This document shows, in pieces, positions 46,801-58,660 of a DNA stretch of 64,000 bases (its first letter is position 1; each line of letters begins with the position of its first letter). Made by a program: the position numbers and the translations under genes. Source of the stretch: Siphlonurus alternatus (Eukaryota > Arthropoda > Insecta > Ephemeroptera > Siphlonuridae); contig OX463786.1 in the NCBI GenBank assembly GCA_949825025.1, positions 11,956,387-12,020,386 of the forward strand, written 5' to 3'. Below the pieces are notes generated by a model. It searched no databases. It was not told where the DNA came from and was given only the letters and a program-made list of their open reading frames with translations.

Positions 46801-49800
46801 GTTGCGGACGAACTCTGGACTGTTGATTGTCGGCTCCATGGCAACCGATTGTTTTGTTTGTTGGGCGACCGGTAAATTCAAATATTTTTAAATTCTCGCC
46901 GGCCGCAGTTGACGTTCTTCGACGTTTTGCTCAACTTTTTGACATTTTAAGGTAAAGATTAATATTGTGTATTTTTTAATGACTTCTAACTTTATTGAGC
47001 ATTGATATTTTATATTTTAAACACTGACCGCTACCAGGTTCCTCTGATAAGCCCCTTTCGCTTTTCGGTTTCCCGGTTTCATCCGATTAAAAAGCTTTCT
47101 TTCATACCCAACAAGGCCACAGACGAGTGTGCCCTCAGGGCGTGGCTGTGCCTTGGGACAGCGTGCGGCCACAACATAACCTCATATGGTTCCTTTAAGT
47201 GGGAGCGCACAGCCACCCGCAAGACCGCACTCTGCCGAGTATTTCACTGCGGACGAACTCTCGACTGTTGATTCTCGGCTCCATGGCAACCGGTTGTTTT
47301 GATTGTTGGGTGACCGGTAAATTCAAATATTTTTAAATTCTCGCCGGCCGCCGTTGACGTTCTTCTACGTTCTACTTAACTTTTCATCATTTCAAGGTAA
47401 AGATGAACGTAATGTATTTTTTTATTGACTTCAAACTGTATTGCACATTGATATTTTATATTTTAAACCAGTGACCGCTACCAGGTTCCTCTGATTAGCC
47501 CCTTTCGCTTTTCGGTTTCCCGGTTTCATCCGATTAAAAAGCTTTCTTTCATACCCAACAAGGCCACAGACGGGTGTACCCTCAGGGCGTGGCTGTGCCT
47601 TGGGACAGCGTGCGGCCGCAACATAACCACATATGTTTCCTTTAAGTAGGAGCGCACAGCCATCCACCAGACCGCACTCTGCCGAGTATTTCACTGCAGA
47701 CGGACTCTCGACTGTTGATTCTCGGCTCCAAGGCAACCGGTTGTTTTGATTGTTGGGCGACCGGTAAATTCAAATATTTTCAAATTCTCGCCGGCCGCCG
47801 TTGACGTTCTTCGACCTTCTACTCAACTTTTCATGAATTCAAGGTAAAGATTAATATTAAGAATCTTTTATTGACTTCAAACTTTATTGCACATTGATAT
47901 TTTATATTTTAAACCAGTGAACGCTACCAGGTTCCTCTGATTAGCCCCTTTCGCTTTTCGGTTTCCCGGTTTCATCCGATTAAAAAGCTTTCTTTCATAC
48001 CCAACAAGGCCACAGACGAGTGTGCCCTCAGGGCGTGGCTGTGCCTTGGGACAGCGTGCGGCCGCGACACAACCTCATATGTTTCCTTTAAGTGGGAGCG
48101 CACAGCCACCCGAGAGACCGCACTCTGCCGAGTATTTTTTTGCGGACGAACGCTCGACTGTTGATTCTCGGCTCCATGGCAACCGGTTGTTTTGATTGTT
48201 GGGCGACCGGTAAATTCAAATATTTTTAAATTCTCGCCGGCCGCCGTTGATGTTCTTCGACGTTTTACTCAACTTTTTGACATTTTAAGGTAAAGATTAA
48301 TATTAAGAATCTTTTATTGACTTCAAACTTTATTGCACATTGATATTTTATATTTTAAACCAGTGACCGCTACCAGGTTCCTCTGATAAGCCCCTTTCGG
48401 TTTTTGGTTTCCCGGTTTCATCCGATTAAAAAGCTTTCTTTCATACCCAACAAGGCCACAGGAGGGTGTACCCTCAGGGCGTGGCTGTGCCTTGGGACAG
48501 CGTGCGGCCACAACATAACCTCATATGGTTCCTTTAAGTGGGAGCTAACAGCCACCCGAGAGACCGCACTCTGCCGAGTATTTTTTTTCGGACGAACGCT
48601 CGACTGTTGATTGTCGGCTCCATGGCAACCGGTTGTTTTGATTGTTGGGCGACCGGTAAATTCAAATATTTTTAAATTCTCGCCGGCCGCAGTTGACGTT
48701 CTTCGACGTTTTGCTCAACTTTTTGACATTTTAAGGTAAAGATTAATATTGTGTATTTTTTAATGACTTCTAACTTTATTGAGCATTGATATTTTATATT
48801 TTAAACACTGACCGCTACCAGGTTCCTCTGATAAGCCCCTTTCGCTTTTCGGTTTCCCGGTTTCATCCGATTAAAAAGCTTTCTTTCATACCCAACAAGG
48901 CCACAGACGAGTGTGCCCTCAGGGCGTGGCTGTGCCTTGGGACAGCGTGCGGCCACAACATAACCTCATATGGTTCCTTTAAGTGGGAGCGCACAGCCAC
49001 CCGCAAGACCGCACTCTGCCGAGTATTTCACTGCGGACGAACTCTCGACTGTTGATTCTCGGCTCCATGGCAACCGGTTGTTTTGATTGTTGGGTGACCG
49101 GTAAATTCAAATATTTTTAAATTCTCGCCGGCCGCCGTTGACGTTCTTCTACGTTCTACTTAACTTTTCATCATTTCAAGGTAAAGATGAACGTAATGTA
49201 TTTTTTTATTGACTTCAAACTGTATTGCACATTGATATTTTATATTTTAAACCAGTGACCGCTACCAGGTTCCTCTGATTAGCCCCTTTCGCTTTTCGGT
49301 TTCCCGGTTTCATCCGATTAAAAAGCTTTCTTTCATACCCAACAAGGCCACAGACGGGTGTACCCTCAGGGCGTGGCTGTGCCTTGGGACAGCGTGCGGC
49401 CGCAACATAACCACATATGTTTCCTTTAAGTAGGAGCGCACAGCCATCCACCAGACCGCACTCTGCCGAGTATTTCACTGCAGACGGACTCTCGACTGTT
49501 GATTCTCGGCTCCAAGGCAACCGGTTGTTTTGATTGTTGGGCGACCGGTAAATTCAAATATTTTCAAATTCTCGCCGGCCGCCGTTGACGTTCTTCGACC
49601 TTCTACTCAACTTTTCATGAATTCAAGGTAAAGATTAATATTAAGAATCTTTTATTGACTTCAAACTTTATTGCACATTGATATTTTATATTTTAAACCA
49701 GTGAACGCTACCAGGTTCCTCTGATTAGCCCCTTTCGCTTTTCGGTTTCCCGGTTTCATCCGATTAAAAAGCTTTCTTTCATACCCAACAAGGCCACAGA

Positions 49801-52800
49801 CGAGTGTGCCCTCAGGGCGTGGCTGTGCCTTGGGACAGCGTGCGGCCGCGACACAACCTCATATGTTTCCTTTAAGTGGGAGCGCACAGCCACCCGAGAG
49901 ACCGCACTCTGCCGAGTATTTTTTTGCGGACGAACGCTCGACTGTTGATTCTCGGCTCCATGGCAACCGGTTGTTTTGATTGTTGGGCGACCGGTAAATT
50001 CAAATATTTTTAAATTCTCGCCGGCCGCCGTTGATGTTCTTCGACGTTTTACTCAACTTTTTGACATTTTAAGGTAAAGATTAATATTAAGAATCTTTTA
50101 TTGACTTCAAACTTTATTGCACATTGATATTTTATATTTTAAACCAGTGACCGCTACCAGGTTCCTCTGATAAGCCCCTTTCGGTTTTTGGTTTCCCGGT
50201 TTCATCCGATTAAAAAGCTTTCTTTCATACCCAACAAGGCCACAGGAGGGTGTACCCTCAGGGCGTGGCTGTGCCTTGGGACAGCGTGCGGCCACAACAT
50301 AACCTCATATGGTTCCTTTAAGTGGGAGCTAACAGCCACCCGAGAGACCGCACTCTGCCGAGTATTTTTTTTCGGACGAACGCTCGACTGTTGATTGTCG
50401 GCTCCATGGCAACCGGTTGTTTTGATTGTTGGGCGACCGGTAAATTCAAATATTTTTAAATTCTCGCCGGCCGCAGTTGACGTTCTTCGACGTTTTGCTC
50501 AACTTTTTGACATTTTAAGGTAAAGATTAATATTGTGTATTTTTTAATGACTTCTAACTTTATTGAGCATTGATATTTTATATTTTAAACACTGACCGCT
50601 ACCAGGTTCCTCTGATAAGCCCCTTTCGCTTTTCGGTTTCCCGGTTTCATCCGATTAAAAAGCTTTCTTTCATACCCAACAAGGCCACAGACGAGTGTGC
50701 CCTCAGGGCGTGGCTGTGCCTTGGGACAGCGTGCGGCCACAACATAACCTCATATGGTTCCTTTAAGTGGGAGCGCACAGCCACCCGCAAGACCGCACTC
50801 TGCCGAGTATTTCACTGCGGACGAACTCTCGACTGTTGATTCTCGGCTCCATGGCAACCGGTTGTTTTGATTGTTGGGTGACCGGTAAATTCAAATATTT
50901 TTAAATTCTCGCCGGCCGCCGTTGACGTTCTTCTACGTTCTACTTAACTTTTCATCATTTCAAGGTAAAGATGAACGTAATGTATTTTTTTATTGACTTC
51001 AAACTGTATTGCACATTGATATTTTATATTTTAAACCAGTGACCGCTACCAGGTTCCTCTGATTAGCCCCTTTCGCTTTTCGGTTTCCCGGTTTCATCCG
51101 ATTAAAAAGCTTTCTTTCATACCCAACAAGGCCACAGACGGGTGTACCCTCAGGGCGTGGCTGTGCCTTGGGACAGCGTGCGGCCGCAACATAACCACAT
51201 ATGTTTCCTTTAAGTAGGAGCGCACAGCCATCCACCAGACCGCACTCTGCCGAGTATTTCACTGCAGACGGACTCTCGACTGTTGATTCTCGGCTCCAAG
51301 GCAACCGGTTGTTTTGATTGTTGGGCGACCGGTAAATTCAAATATTTTCAAATTCTCGCCGGCCGCCGTTGACGTTCTTCGACCTTCTACTCAACTTTTC
51401 ATGAATTCAAGGTAAAGATTAATATTAAGAATCTTTTATTGACTTCAAACTTTATTGCACATTGATATTTTATATTTTAAACCAGTGAACGCTACCAGGT
51501 TCCTCTGATTAGCCCCTTTCGCTTTTCGGTTTCCCGGTTTCATCCGATTAAAAAGCTTTCTTTCATACCCAACAAGGCCACAGACGAGTGTGCCCTCAGG
51601 GCGTGGCTGTGCCTTGGGACAGCGTGCGGCCGCGACACAACCTCATATGTTTCCTTTAAGTGGGAGCGCACAGCCACCCGAGAGACCGCACTCTGCCGAG
51701 TATTTTTTTGCGGACGAACGCTCGACTGTTGATTCTCGGCTCCATGGCAACCGGTTGTTTTGATTGTTGGGCGACCGGTAAATTCAAATATTTTTAAATT
51801 CTCGCCGGCCGCCGTTGATGTTCTTCGACGTTTTACTCAACTTTTTGACATTTTAAGGTAAAGATTAATATTAAGAATCTTTTATTGACTTCAAACTTTA
51901 TTGCACATTGATATTTTATATTTTAAACCAGTGACCGCTACCAGGTTCCTCTGATAAGCCCCTTTCGGTTTTTGGTTTCCCGGTTTCATCCGATTAAAAA
52001 GCTTTCTTTCATACCCAACAAGGCCACAGGAGGGTGTACCCTCAGGGCGTGGCTGTGCCTTGGGACAGCGTGCGGCCACAACATAACCTCATATGGTTCC
52101 TTTAAGTGGGAGCTAACAGCCACCCGAGAGACCGCACTCTGCCGAGTATTTTTTTTTCGGACGAACGCTCGACTGTTGATTGTCGGCTCCATGGCAACCG
52201 GTTGTTTTGATTGTTGGGCGACCGGTAAATTCAAATATTTTTAAATTCTCGCCGGCCGCAGTTGACGTTCTTCGACGTTTTGCTCAACTTTTTGACATTT
52301 TAAGGTAAAGATTAATATTGTGTATTTTTTAATGACTTCTAACTTTATTGAGCATTGATATTTTATATTTTAAACACTGACCGCTACCAGGTTCCTCTGA
52401 TAAGCCCCTTTCGCTTTTCGGTTTCCCGGTTTCATCCGATTAAAAAGCTTTCTTTCATACCCAACAAGGCCACAGACGAGTGTGCCCTCAGGGCGTGGCT
52501 GTGCCTTGGGACAGCGTGCGGCCACAACATAACCTCATATGGTTCCTTTAAGTGGGAGCGCACAGCCACCCGCAAGACCGCACTCTGCCGAGTATTTCAC
52601 TGCGGACGAACTCTCGACTGTTGATTCTCGGCTCCATGGCAACCGGTTGTTTTGATTGTTGGGTGACCGGTAAATTCAAATATTTTTAAATTCTCGCCGG
52701 CCGCCGTTGACGTTCTTCTACGTTCTACTTAACTTTTCATCATTTCAAGGTAAAGATGAACGTAATGTATTTTTTTATTGACTTCAAACTGTATTGCACA

Positions 52801-54984
52801 TTGATATTTTATATTTTAAACCAGTGACCGCTACCAGGTTCCTCTGATTAGCCCCTTTCGCTTTTCGGTTTCCCGGTTTCATCCGATTAAAAAGCTTTCT
52901 TTCATACCCAACAAGGCCACAGACGGGTGTACCCTCAGGGCGTGGCTGTGCCTTGGGACAGCGTGCGGCCGCAACATAACCACATATGTTTCCTTTAAGT
53001 GGGAGCGCACAGCCATCCACCAGACCGCACTCTGCCGAGTATTTCACTGCAGACGGACTCTCGACTGTTGATTCTCGGCTCCAAGGCAACCGGTTGTTTT
53101 GATTGTTGGGCGACCGGTAAATTCAAATATTTTCAAATTCTCGCCGGCCGCCGTTGACGTTCTTCGACCTTCTACTCAACTTTTCATGAATTCAAGGTAA
53201 AGATTAATATTAAGAATCTTTTATTGACTTCAAACTTTATTGCACATTGATATTTTATATTTTAAACCAGTGAACGCTACCAGGTTCCTCTGATTAGCCC
53301 CTTTCGCTTTTCGGTTTCCCGGTTTCATCCGATTAAAAAGCTTTCTTTCATACCCAACAAGGCCACAGACGAGTGTGCCCTCAGGGCGTGGCTGTGCCTT
53401 GGGACAGCGTGCGGCCGCGACACAACCTCATATGTTTCCTTTAAGTGGGAGCGCACAGCCACCCGAGAGACCGCACTCTGCCGAGTATTTTTTTGCGGAC
53501 GAACGCTCGACTGTTGATTCTCGGCTCCATGGCAACCGGTTGTTTTGATTGTTGGGCGACCGGTAAATTCAAATATTTTTAAATTCTCGCCGGCCGCCGT
53601 TGATGTTCTTCGACGTTTTACTCAACTTTTTGACATTTTAAGGTAAAGATTAATATTAAGAATCTTTTATTGACTTCAAACTTTATTGCACATTGATATT
53701 TTATATTTTAAACCAGTGACCGCTACCAGGTTCCTCTGATAAGCCCCTTTCGGTTTTTGGTTTCCCGGTTTCATCCGATTAAAAAGCTTTCTTTCATACC
53801 CAACAAGGCCACAGGAGGGTGTACCCTCAGGGCGTGGCTGTGCCTTGGGACAGCGTGCGGCCACAACATAACCTCATATGGTTCCTTTAAGTGGGAGCTA
53901 ACAGCCACCCGAGAGACCGCACTCTGCCGAGTATTTTTTTTCGGACGAACGCTCGACTGTTGATTCTCGGCTCCATGGCAACCGGTTGTTTTGATTGTTG
54001 GGCGACCGGTAAATTCAAATATTTTTAAACATTCGCTGGCCGCCGTTGACGTTCTTCGACGTTTTACTCAACTTTTTGACATTTTAAGGTAAAGATGAAT
54101 ATTGTGTAATTTTTATTGACTTCCAACTTTATTGCACATTGATATTTTATATTTTAAACCAGTGACCGCTACCAGGTTCCTCTGATAAGCCCCTTTCGCT
54201 TTTCGGTTTCCCGGTTTCATCCGATTAAAAAGCTTTCTTTCATACCCAACAAGGCCACAGACGGGTGTACCCTCAGGGCGTGGCTGTGCCTTGGGACAGC
54301 GTGCGGCAGCAACACAACCACATATGTTTTCTTTAAGTGGGAGCGCACAGCCACCCGCGAGACCACACTCTGCCGAGTATTTTTTTGCGGACGAACTCTC
54401 GACTGTTGATTCTCGGCTCAATGGCAACCGGTTGATTTGTTTGTTGTGTGACCGGTAAATTCAATCATTTTTAAATTCTCGCCGGCCGCCGTTGACGTTC
54501 TTCGACGTTTTACTCAACTTTTCATCATTTCAAGGTAAAGACCAATATTGTGTATTTTTTGTTGACTTCAATCTTTATTGCACATTGATATTTTACATTT
54601 TAAACCAGTGACCGCTACCAGGTTCCTCTGATAAGCCCCTTTCGCTTTTCGGTTTCCCGGTTTCATCCGATTAAAAAGCTTTCTGTCCTACCCAACAAGG
54701 CCACAGACGTGTGTACCCTCGGGGCGTGGCTGTGCCTTTTGGGACAGCGTGCGGCCGCAACATAACCTCATATGTTTCCTTTAAGTGGGAGCGCACAGCC
54801 ACCCGCGAGACCGCACTCTGCCGAGTAGTTTTTTGCGGACGAACTCTCGACTGTTGATTCTCGGTTCCATGGCAACCGGTTGTTTTGATTGTTGGGCGAC
54901 CGGTAATTTCAAATATTTTCAAATTGTCGCCGGCGACCGTTGACGTTCTTCGACGTTCTACTCAACTTTTCATCATTTCAAGGT
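46801..54984. repeat. satellite array: ~446-bp monomers in 1784/1785-bp higher-order repeats
   Basis: About 18 monomers. The landmark CCAGGTTCCTCTGAT recurs near 47034, 47481, 47927, 48373, 48818 and so on to 54616. Four consecutive monomer types repeat as a block. Type A has CACTGACCGC; type B has CCACATATG and CCAAGGCAACC; type C has CAGTGAACGC and CGCGACACAACC; type D has CGGTTTTTGGTTTCC and GGAGCTAACAGCC. The block starts recur at 47034, 48818, 50602 and 52387 (periods 1784, 1784, 1785). Blocks are almost identical: block 4 type B has GTGGGAGC where blocks 1-3 have GTAGGAGC, and block 3 type D has one extra T. Two diverged monomers close the array. Open frames of 62-101 codons recur in it but are broken by stops in sister monomers, so I read it as non-coding. 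Confidence 0.95.
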
Positions 54985-55320
54985 AACTTTGACCCATAAC
55001 ATTTCAACATACACCCTACCCCACCTAAAATCACCTCAGGAACACGATTTTGAAGGTTTTTAAGACCTATTCTCAATACCTACGCCGCGAAATTCAAATT
55101 TTTGAGTTCATCACCCAACACCCAACACCAACACCCAATGACCGTCGTCTCATTAAAATTTTTTTTCGTCTTTGCTCTTTGCTGTCTGTCAATTCGTGTT
55201 TGGTGAAAAATAAAAGCACCAGCACCGACACCAATAGCATTACCGAACACCAAGCACCGACCACCACCGTTAGTATGGCCCCCGATTGTTAAGACAACTT
55301 GCAAGTTGTCCCCCCCCGCT
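54985..55320 (+). other. CA-rich tail of the island with a short open frame
   Basis: Directly after the last monomer an intron-like 57-bp segment (54983-55039; GTAACT to CACCTCAG) leads into a frame open from about 55029 to 55289, with no ATG at its start. It translates as RREIQIFEFITQHPTPTPND and later a Thr/Ser-rich stretch, ending VSMAPDC. I do not recognise it. At 55293-55310 lies the perfect 18-bp palindrome GACAACTTGCAAGTTGTC, then a C run, after which AT-rich sequence resumes. Confidence 0.4.
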
Positions 55321-56040
55321 TGTTTAATTCTTAATATTTTTTTTTTCACTTTGTTTAAGTTTATTTCATATTTTTAAGTTATATATTTGCTAAAATATTT
55401 AATTTAATAAAACTGATCGTTGGCAGGATAAGACAGGATAATTTTAAAAAATTATTAAAAAAAAATAAAAAACACTCGACTTTATTAATTTGTACAATTA
55501 TTAATAATACGGCTTACCTCCTTAATTGGAATCCATGGGTACTATAATGTATAAAAATGAATTGATACTTATTTTAAAAACTGCTCCATATAACAAAATT
55601 TCCGATTGATTTTAATGCATGCTTTTTCGCCATCTAATTATTGCACTGAATGTGTACAAGTATCAACATTTGAAGGAAAAGAGAAGTTTATACATGTATA
55701 CATACAGTGCAAAAATCAGGTGGCGAAAAAGCACTAAAATCAATAACAAATAATTTAACTCACGCCATCGTGTAATGATCAGAAGTAAAAGAAATACAAC
55801 ACAAATCTCCCTTTGAATAAAATTTTCGATCTCTCTACTTCAGCTGTGCCTATGAAATAATATAAAATATACTTTTGGTGTAATTATAATTTCAATAAAA
55901 AAGTTGTAAGGTTGTCATCAACAAATAATATATTTAATTTCATCATTTTAAATTACAAATGTAAATTATTAATAATAATTATTTGGTTAGAACATATTTT
56001 TATACCATTCCTGACTATATATTATGTCTTTCATTCATGC
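55321..56040. other. AT-rich sequence with an inverted repeat pair
   Basis: GATTTTAATGCATGCTTTTTCGCCATCT (first 20: GATTTTAATGCATGCTTTTT) at 55610-55637 is loosely mirrored by AGGTGGCGAAAAAGCACTAA at 55719-55738. It may be a 130-bp MITE remnant. Nothing else was recognised. Confidence 0.45.
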
Positions 56041-56251
56041 ATAAAGGCGAATTCAGATGGCGACAACGGCGATGCGACGCGATTTTGACGTAAAAGCTGT
56101 GAAATCCTATGCAGAGGCGAATTCGCCGGGAATCACGTTAATTACGATGCTCTTTTTCTTTTGATCGACCAATATGGCCGCTAATGGATGTTACAGCAAG
56201 TGCGCATTTTTCGCGTCGCATGATAAAAATCACCATGTGAATCCGCCTTAA
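56041..56251. mobile_element. TTAA-type MITE (GGATTCACATGG ends)
   Basis: Closes ATCACCATGTGAATCCGCCTTAA and opens ATAAAGGCGAATTCAGATGG; inner GCGATGCGACGCGATTTTGA and TTCGCGTCGCATGATAAAAA face each other. Inverted relative of the copy at 17852-18082. Confidence 0.75.
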
Positions 56252-56982
56252 TACTTAATTCGTGAACATAACTGAATTTGGAAAGGAGTAAGTGACACAT
56301 GATTCACGAGAGAAAGTATCCAGGTTTCTCAATTTTTAACCACATGTATATATATATAGTATATAATTTAAAATTAAGCTTACGCTAATCATAGTTAGTT
56401 GAGATACTTAGGGAGTTTTCTACCTTAGATAAATCTTTCGAGAATCGCTTCATTAATTACTTAAAGCTGTCCATAGTCTATAAAATAAAAACGTCTTTAT
56501 AAAACATTTTCTCCAGACGTAGGTAATGTAATGCAGGTGACTGTACTACATATTACAAGTACATTCAGTAAAGACATTTACAGTGCAATTACAACGAGGG
56601 TACTGAGAGTAACGAGCACTTTACCTAGTGACGTCATGAGCTATGAACTTATTAATGAAAATGTGACGTCACTAAAATGTAAAATTATTAATGAATTTTA
56701 TCACGTGACTTTTTTTTTAAAAGGTTTGCATTAATTTTGATTCATGATTTGTAACTTTTTCAAATAAAAACTAAAATCTACTTTACAGAAAGTTTAAAAA
56801 CTTATTTGCATGCCCTAATTTATCATACCAGTCCAATTTTCATTAATATATTGTATATATTATAATATATAATTATATTTATAGGAAAGTGATGTGAGAT
56901 CTTCTGATGCTTTCATTTAAAAGTGTATGCATACATTGTACACAGATTCAAACTTTATTAAGCAATCTCTTAGCAATCTTTT
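56252..56982. other. AT-rich sequence with two TGACGTCA-type motifs
   Basis: GTGACGTCATGAG (about 56630) and TGTGACGTCACTA (about 56662) lie 30 bp apart. No exon or repeat family was recognised. Confidence 0.4.
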
Positions 56983-57226
56983 AATTTTTTTTAATCAAAC
57001 CCTAACTGGGTACTTTTACTTAATAATTACTCACTAAGTTTGAAACCCAGAATCTTCCGAAACCCTAACTTGAGCGTTTCGCGGGCTCTTTCGGAACGGG
57101 GGCGGCTACGGCTTTGCAAATCCATCCCGGCATTTGCCTGCGACTGAGGGAAACGTGACAACTTCATTCAGGATGGACGCTACAGCTTTTGTCAACGAAC
57201 CGGAAGTGCAATGATCTAAAGCTCTT
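56983..57226 (-). repeat. 5S/tRNA-type SINE body, headless
   Basis: On the minus strand: CATTGCACTTCCGGTTCGTT, GACAAAAGCTGTAGCGTCCA, CAAATGCCGGGATGGATTTG, GCGAAACGCTCAAGTTAGGG and GGGTTTGAT plus A run, matching the 3' part of the 5S-headed copies at 21133 and 40663. Confidence 0.85.
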
Positions 57227-58609
57227 AATTAATGTTACGATATCTATAAGTCAGAATTAGAATTACAAAAATCCTTTGGATTTAAATATATCAAATTATG
57301 ACTTACTATTTTATTTTTATTTTTTTTTTATGAAAACAAATCTTACTATATAATTATTTGAACAAACTGATGGGAACTCCGTGTTTATTTATTGCTTAAA
57401 CATGAAATGATTAGATCAGTATATATTATGCATTAAATAAAAAAATAAATAAAATTGCATTATTTTCATTAAATTTGTGGCAAGCAAAAATTCTGTTTAA
57501 TTATAAGTAAAAGAAGCAACATTTTAAATCATAAAATTTATTAATTTATTCAAATATTATTTTAAAAGAGTTAACACAATTTTTTTAAATTTAATTCTTT
57601 TCAAAAATTGTTTTACGCTCAGAAAATTAACCAAATTCAGAAACATCATATGAGCACGAAGAAGAGACAAAGATATATGGGATTTCTACATTACAATCTG
57701 ATTTATTTTATTTAACGGAAGTATTCTGAATTGTGTTAACATAGCTTACAAACTATTGTTATTAGTATTCACGAATTTTAAATCTCTCTACCTTATAGTC
57801 CATTATCAATTGACATAGGGGAGCTTATATTTAGCAATGTGCTCATATCTCTACGCATTTTCAGTAAAACATAATAATCGTTAAAAATAAACTTGAATAA
57901 ATACGTAAAAAATTAGAAGGATACAGAAATTTTTATATTTGAAAAAATTATAATAATTATAATGCTTTTAGGTGAGTTTTCAAGGGGTCGATTGTTGATT
58001 TTTTACATCAGCTTTTGTGTTCCACCTTGGCGCCACAGTATAAAATAGTGATATTCAGTTCCATAGCAGCATTCACTCTTATATCCATAGACTCGAGTTT
58101 CGCATGATGTAAAAAATTAATAATATTAAATTTTAAATATAAATTTAAAAATCTATTTTATAAAACTAAAATAATAAGAGTAAAACTTATAAAATGCATG
58201 GCACTATAAACGAATTACACGTAAACCCAAGACCACTAGTCTTGTCTATATCTAAATCCAGTCACGTTTGCATGCAGTTCTATATAACCTGCAGCAGTAA
58301 TATTCACGTGGGACTAGCAGCAACGTAAGCTGAATTTACACACGAGGAAATAAGTGCTTGTAGTATTGCAAAAACTTTCACTGAGAAAAATGTGAAACTG
58401 GAATAAAATATTCAGGGGACCTATTTCTTTCCTTAAATTCATGATAATTATGAATTTTAATAATTAATTAGTTATATTAATAATATGTTGTAATTTAATG
58501 AGGTATATTTTAATTTATTTTCATTTTTATTAGACAAAAGGAGATGTTAGAAGCGAAGAAAATATGACATTTTATTCAACTTGGAATCACTTTATAATTT
58601 GGCCAAAAA
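57227..58609. other. AT-rich sequence, nothing recognised
   Basis: No supported feature. Confidence 0.5.
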
Positions 58610-58660
58610 AAATCAGCAACGATGGGATTTGAACTCACGACCTTCATTCCAAAAATTTTT
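58610..58660 (-). repeat. tRNA-like T-arm fragment
   Basis: On the minus strand GGTCGTGAGTTCAAATCCCA resembles the T-arm of the tRNA-headed SINE at 361-648 (GGTCGTGAGTTCGATCCCAG). No body is visible on either side. Confidence 0.45.

Noticed and set aside
46801..54984. Repeated 62-101-codon open frames, on both strands, suggesting a tandem gene family.
   Set aside because: The frames are interrupted in sister monomers (for example a TAG in type B where type A has TGG), occur on both strands, start without consistent context and match no family I know. A satellite explains them.
43290..55320. A Helitron.
   Set aside because: No TC start or CTRR end with a hairpin at the right distance, and no Rep or helicase fragment.
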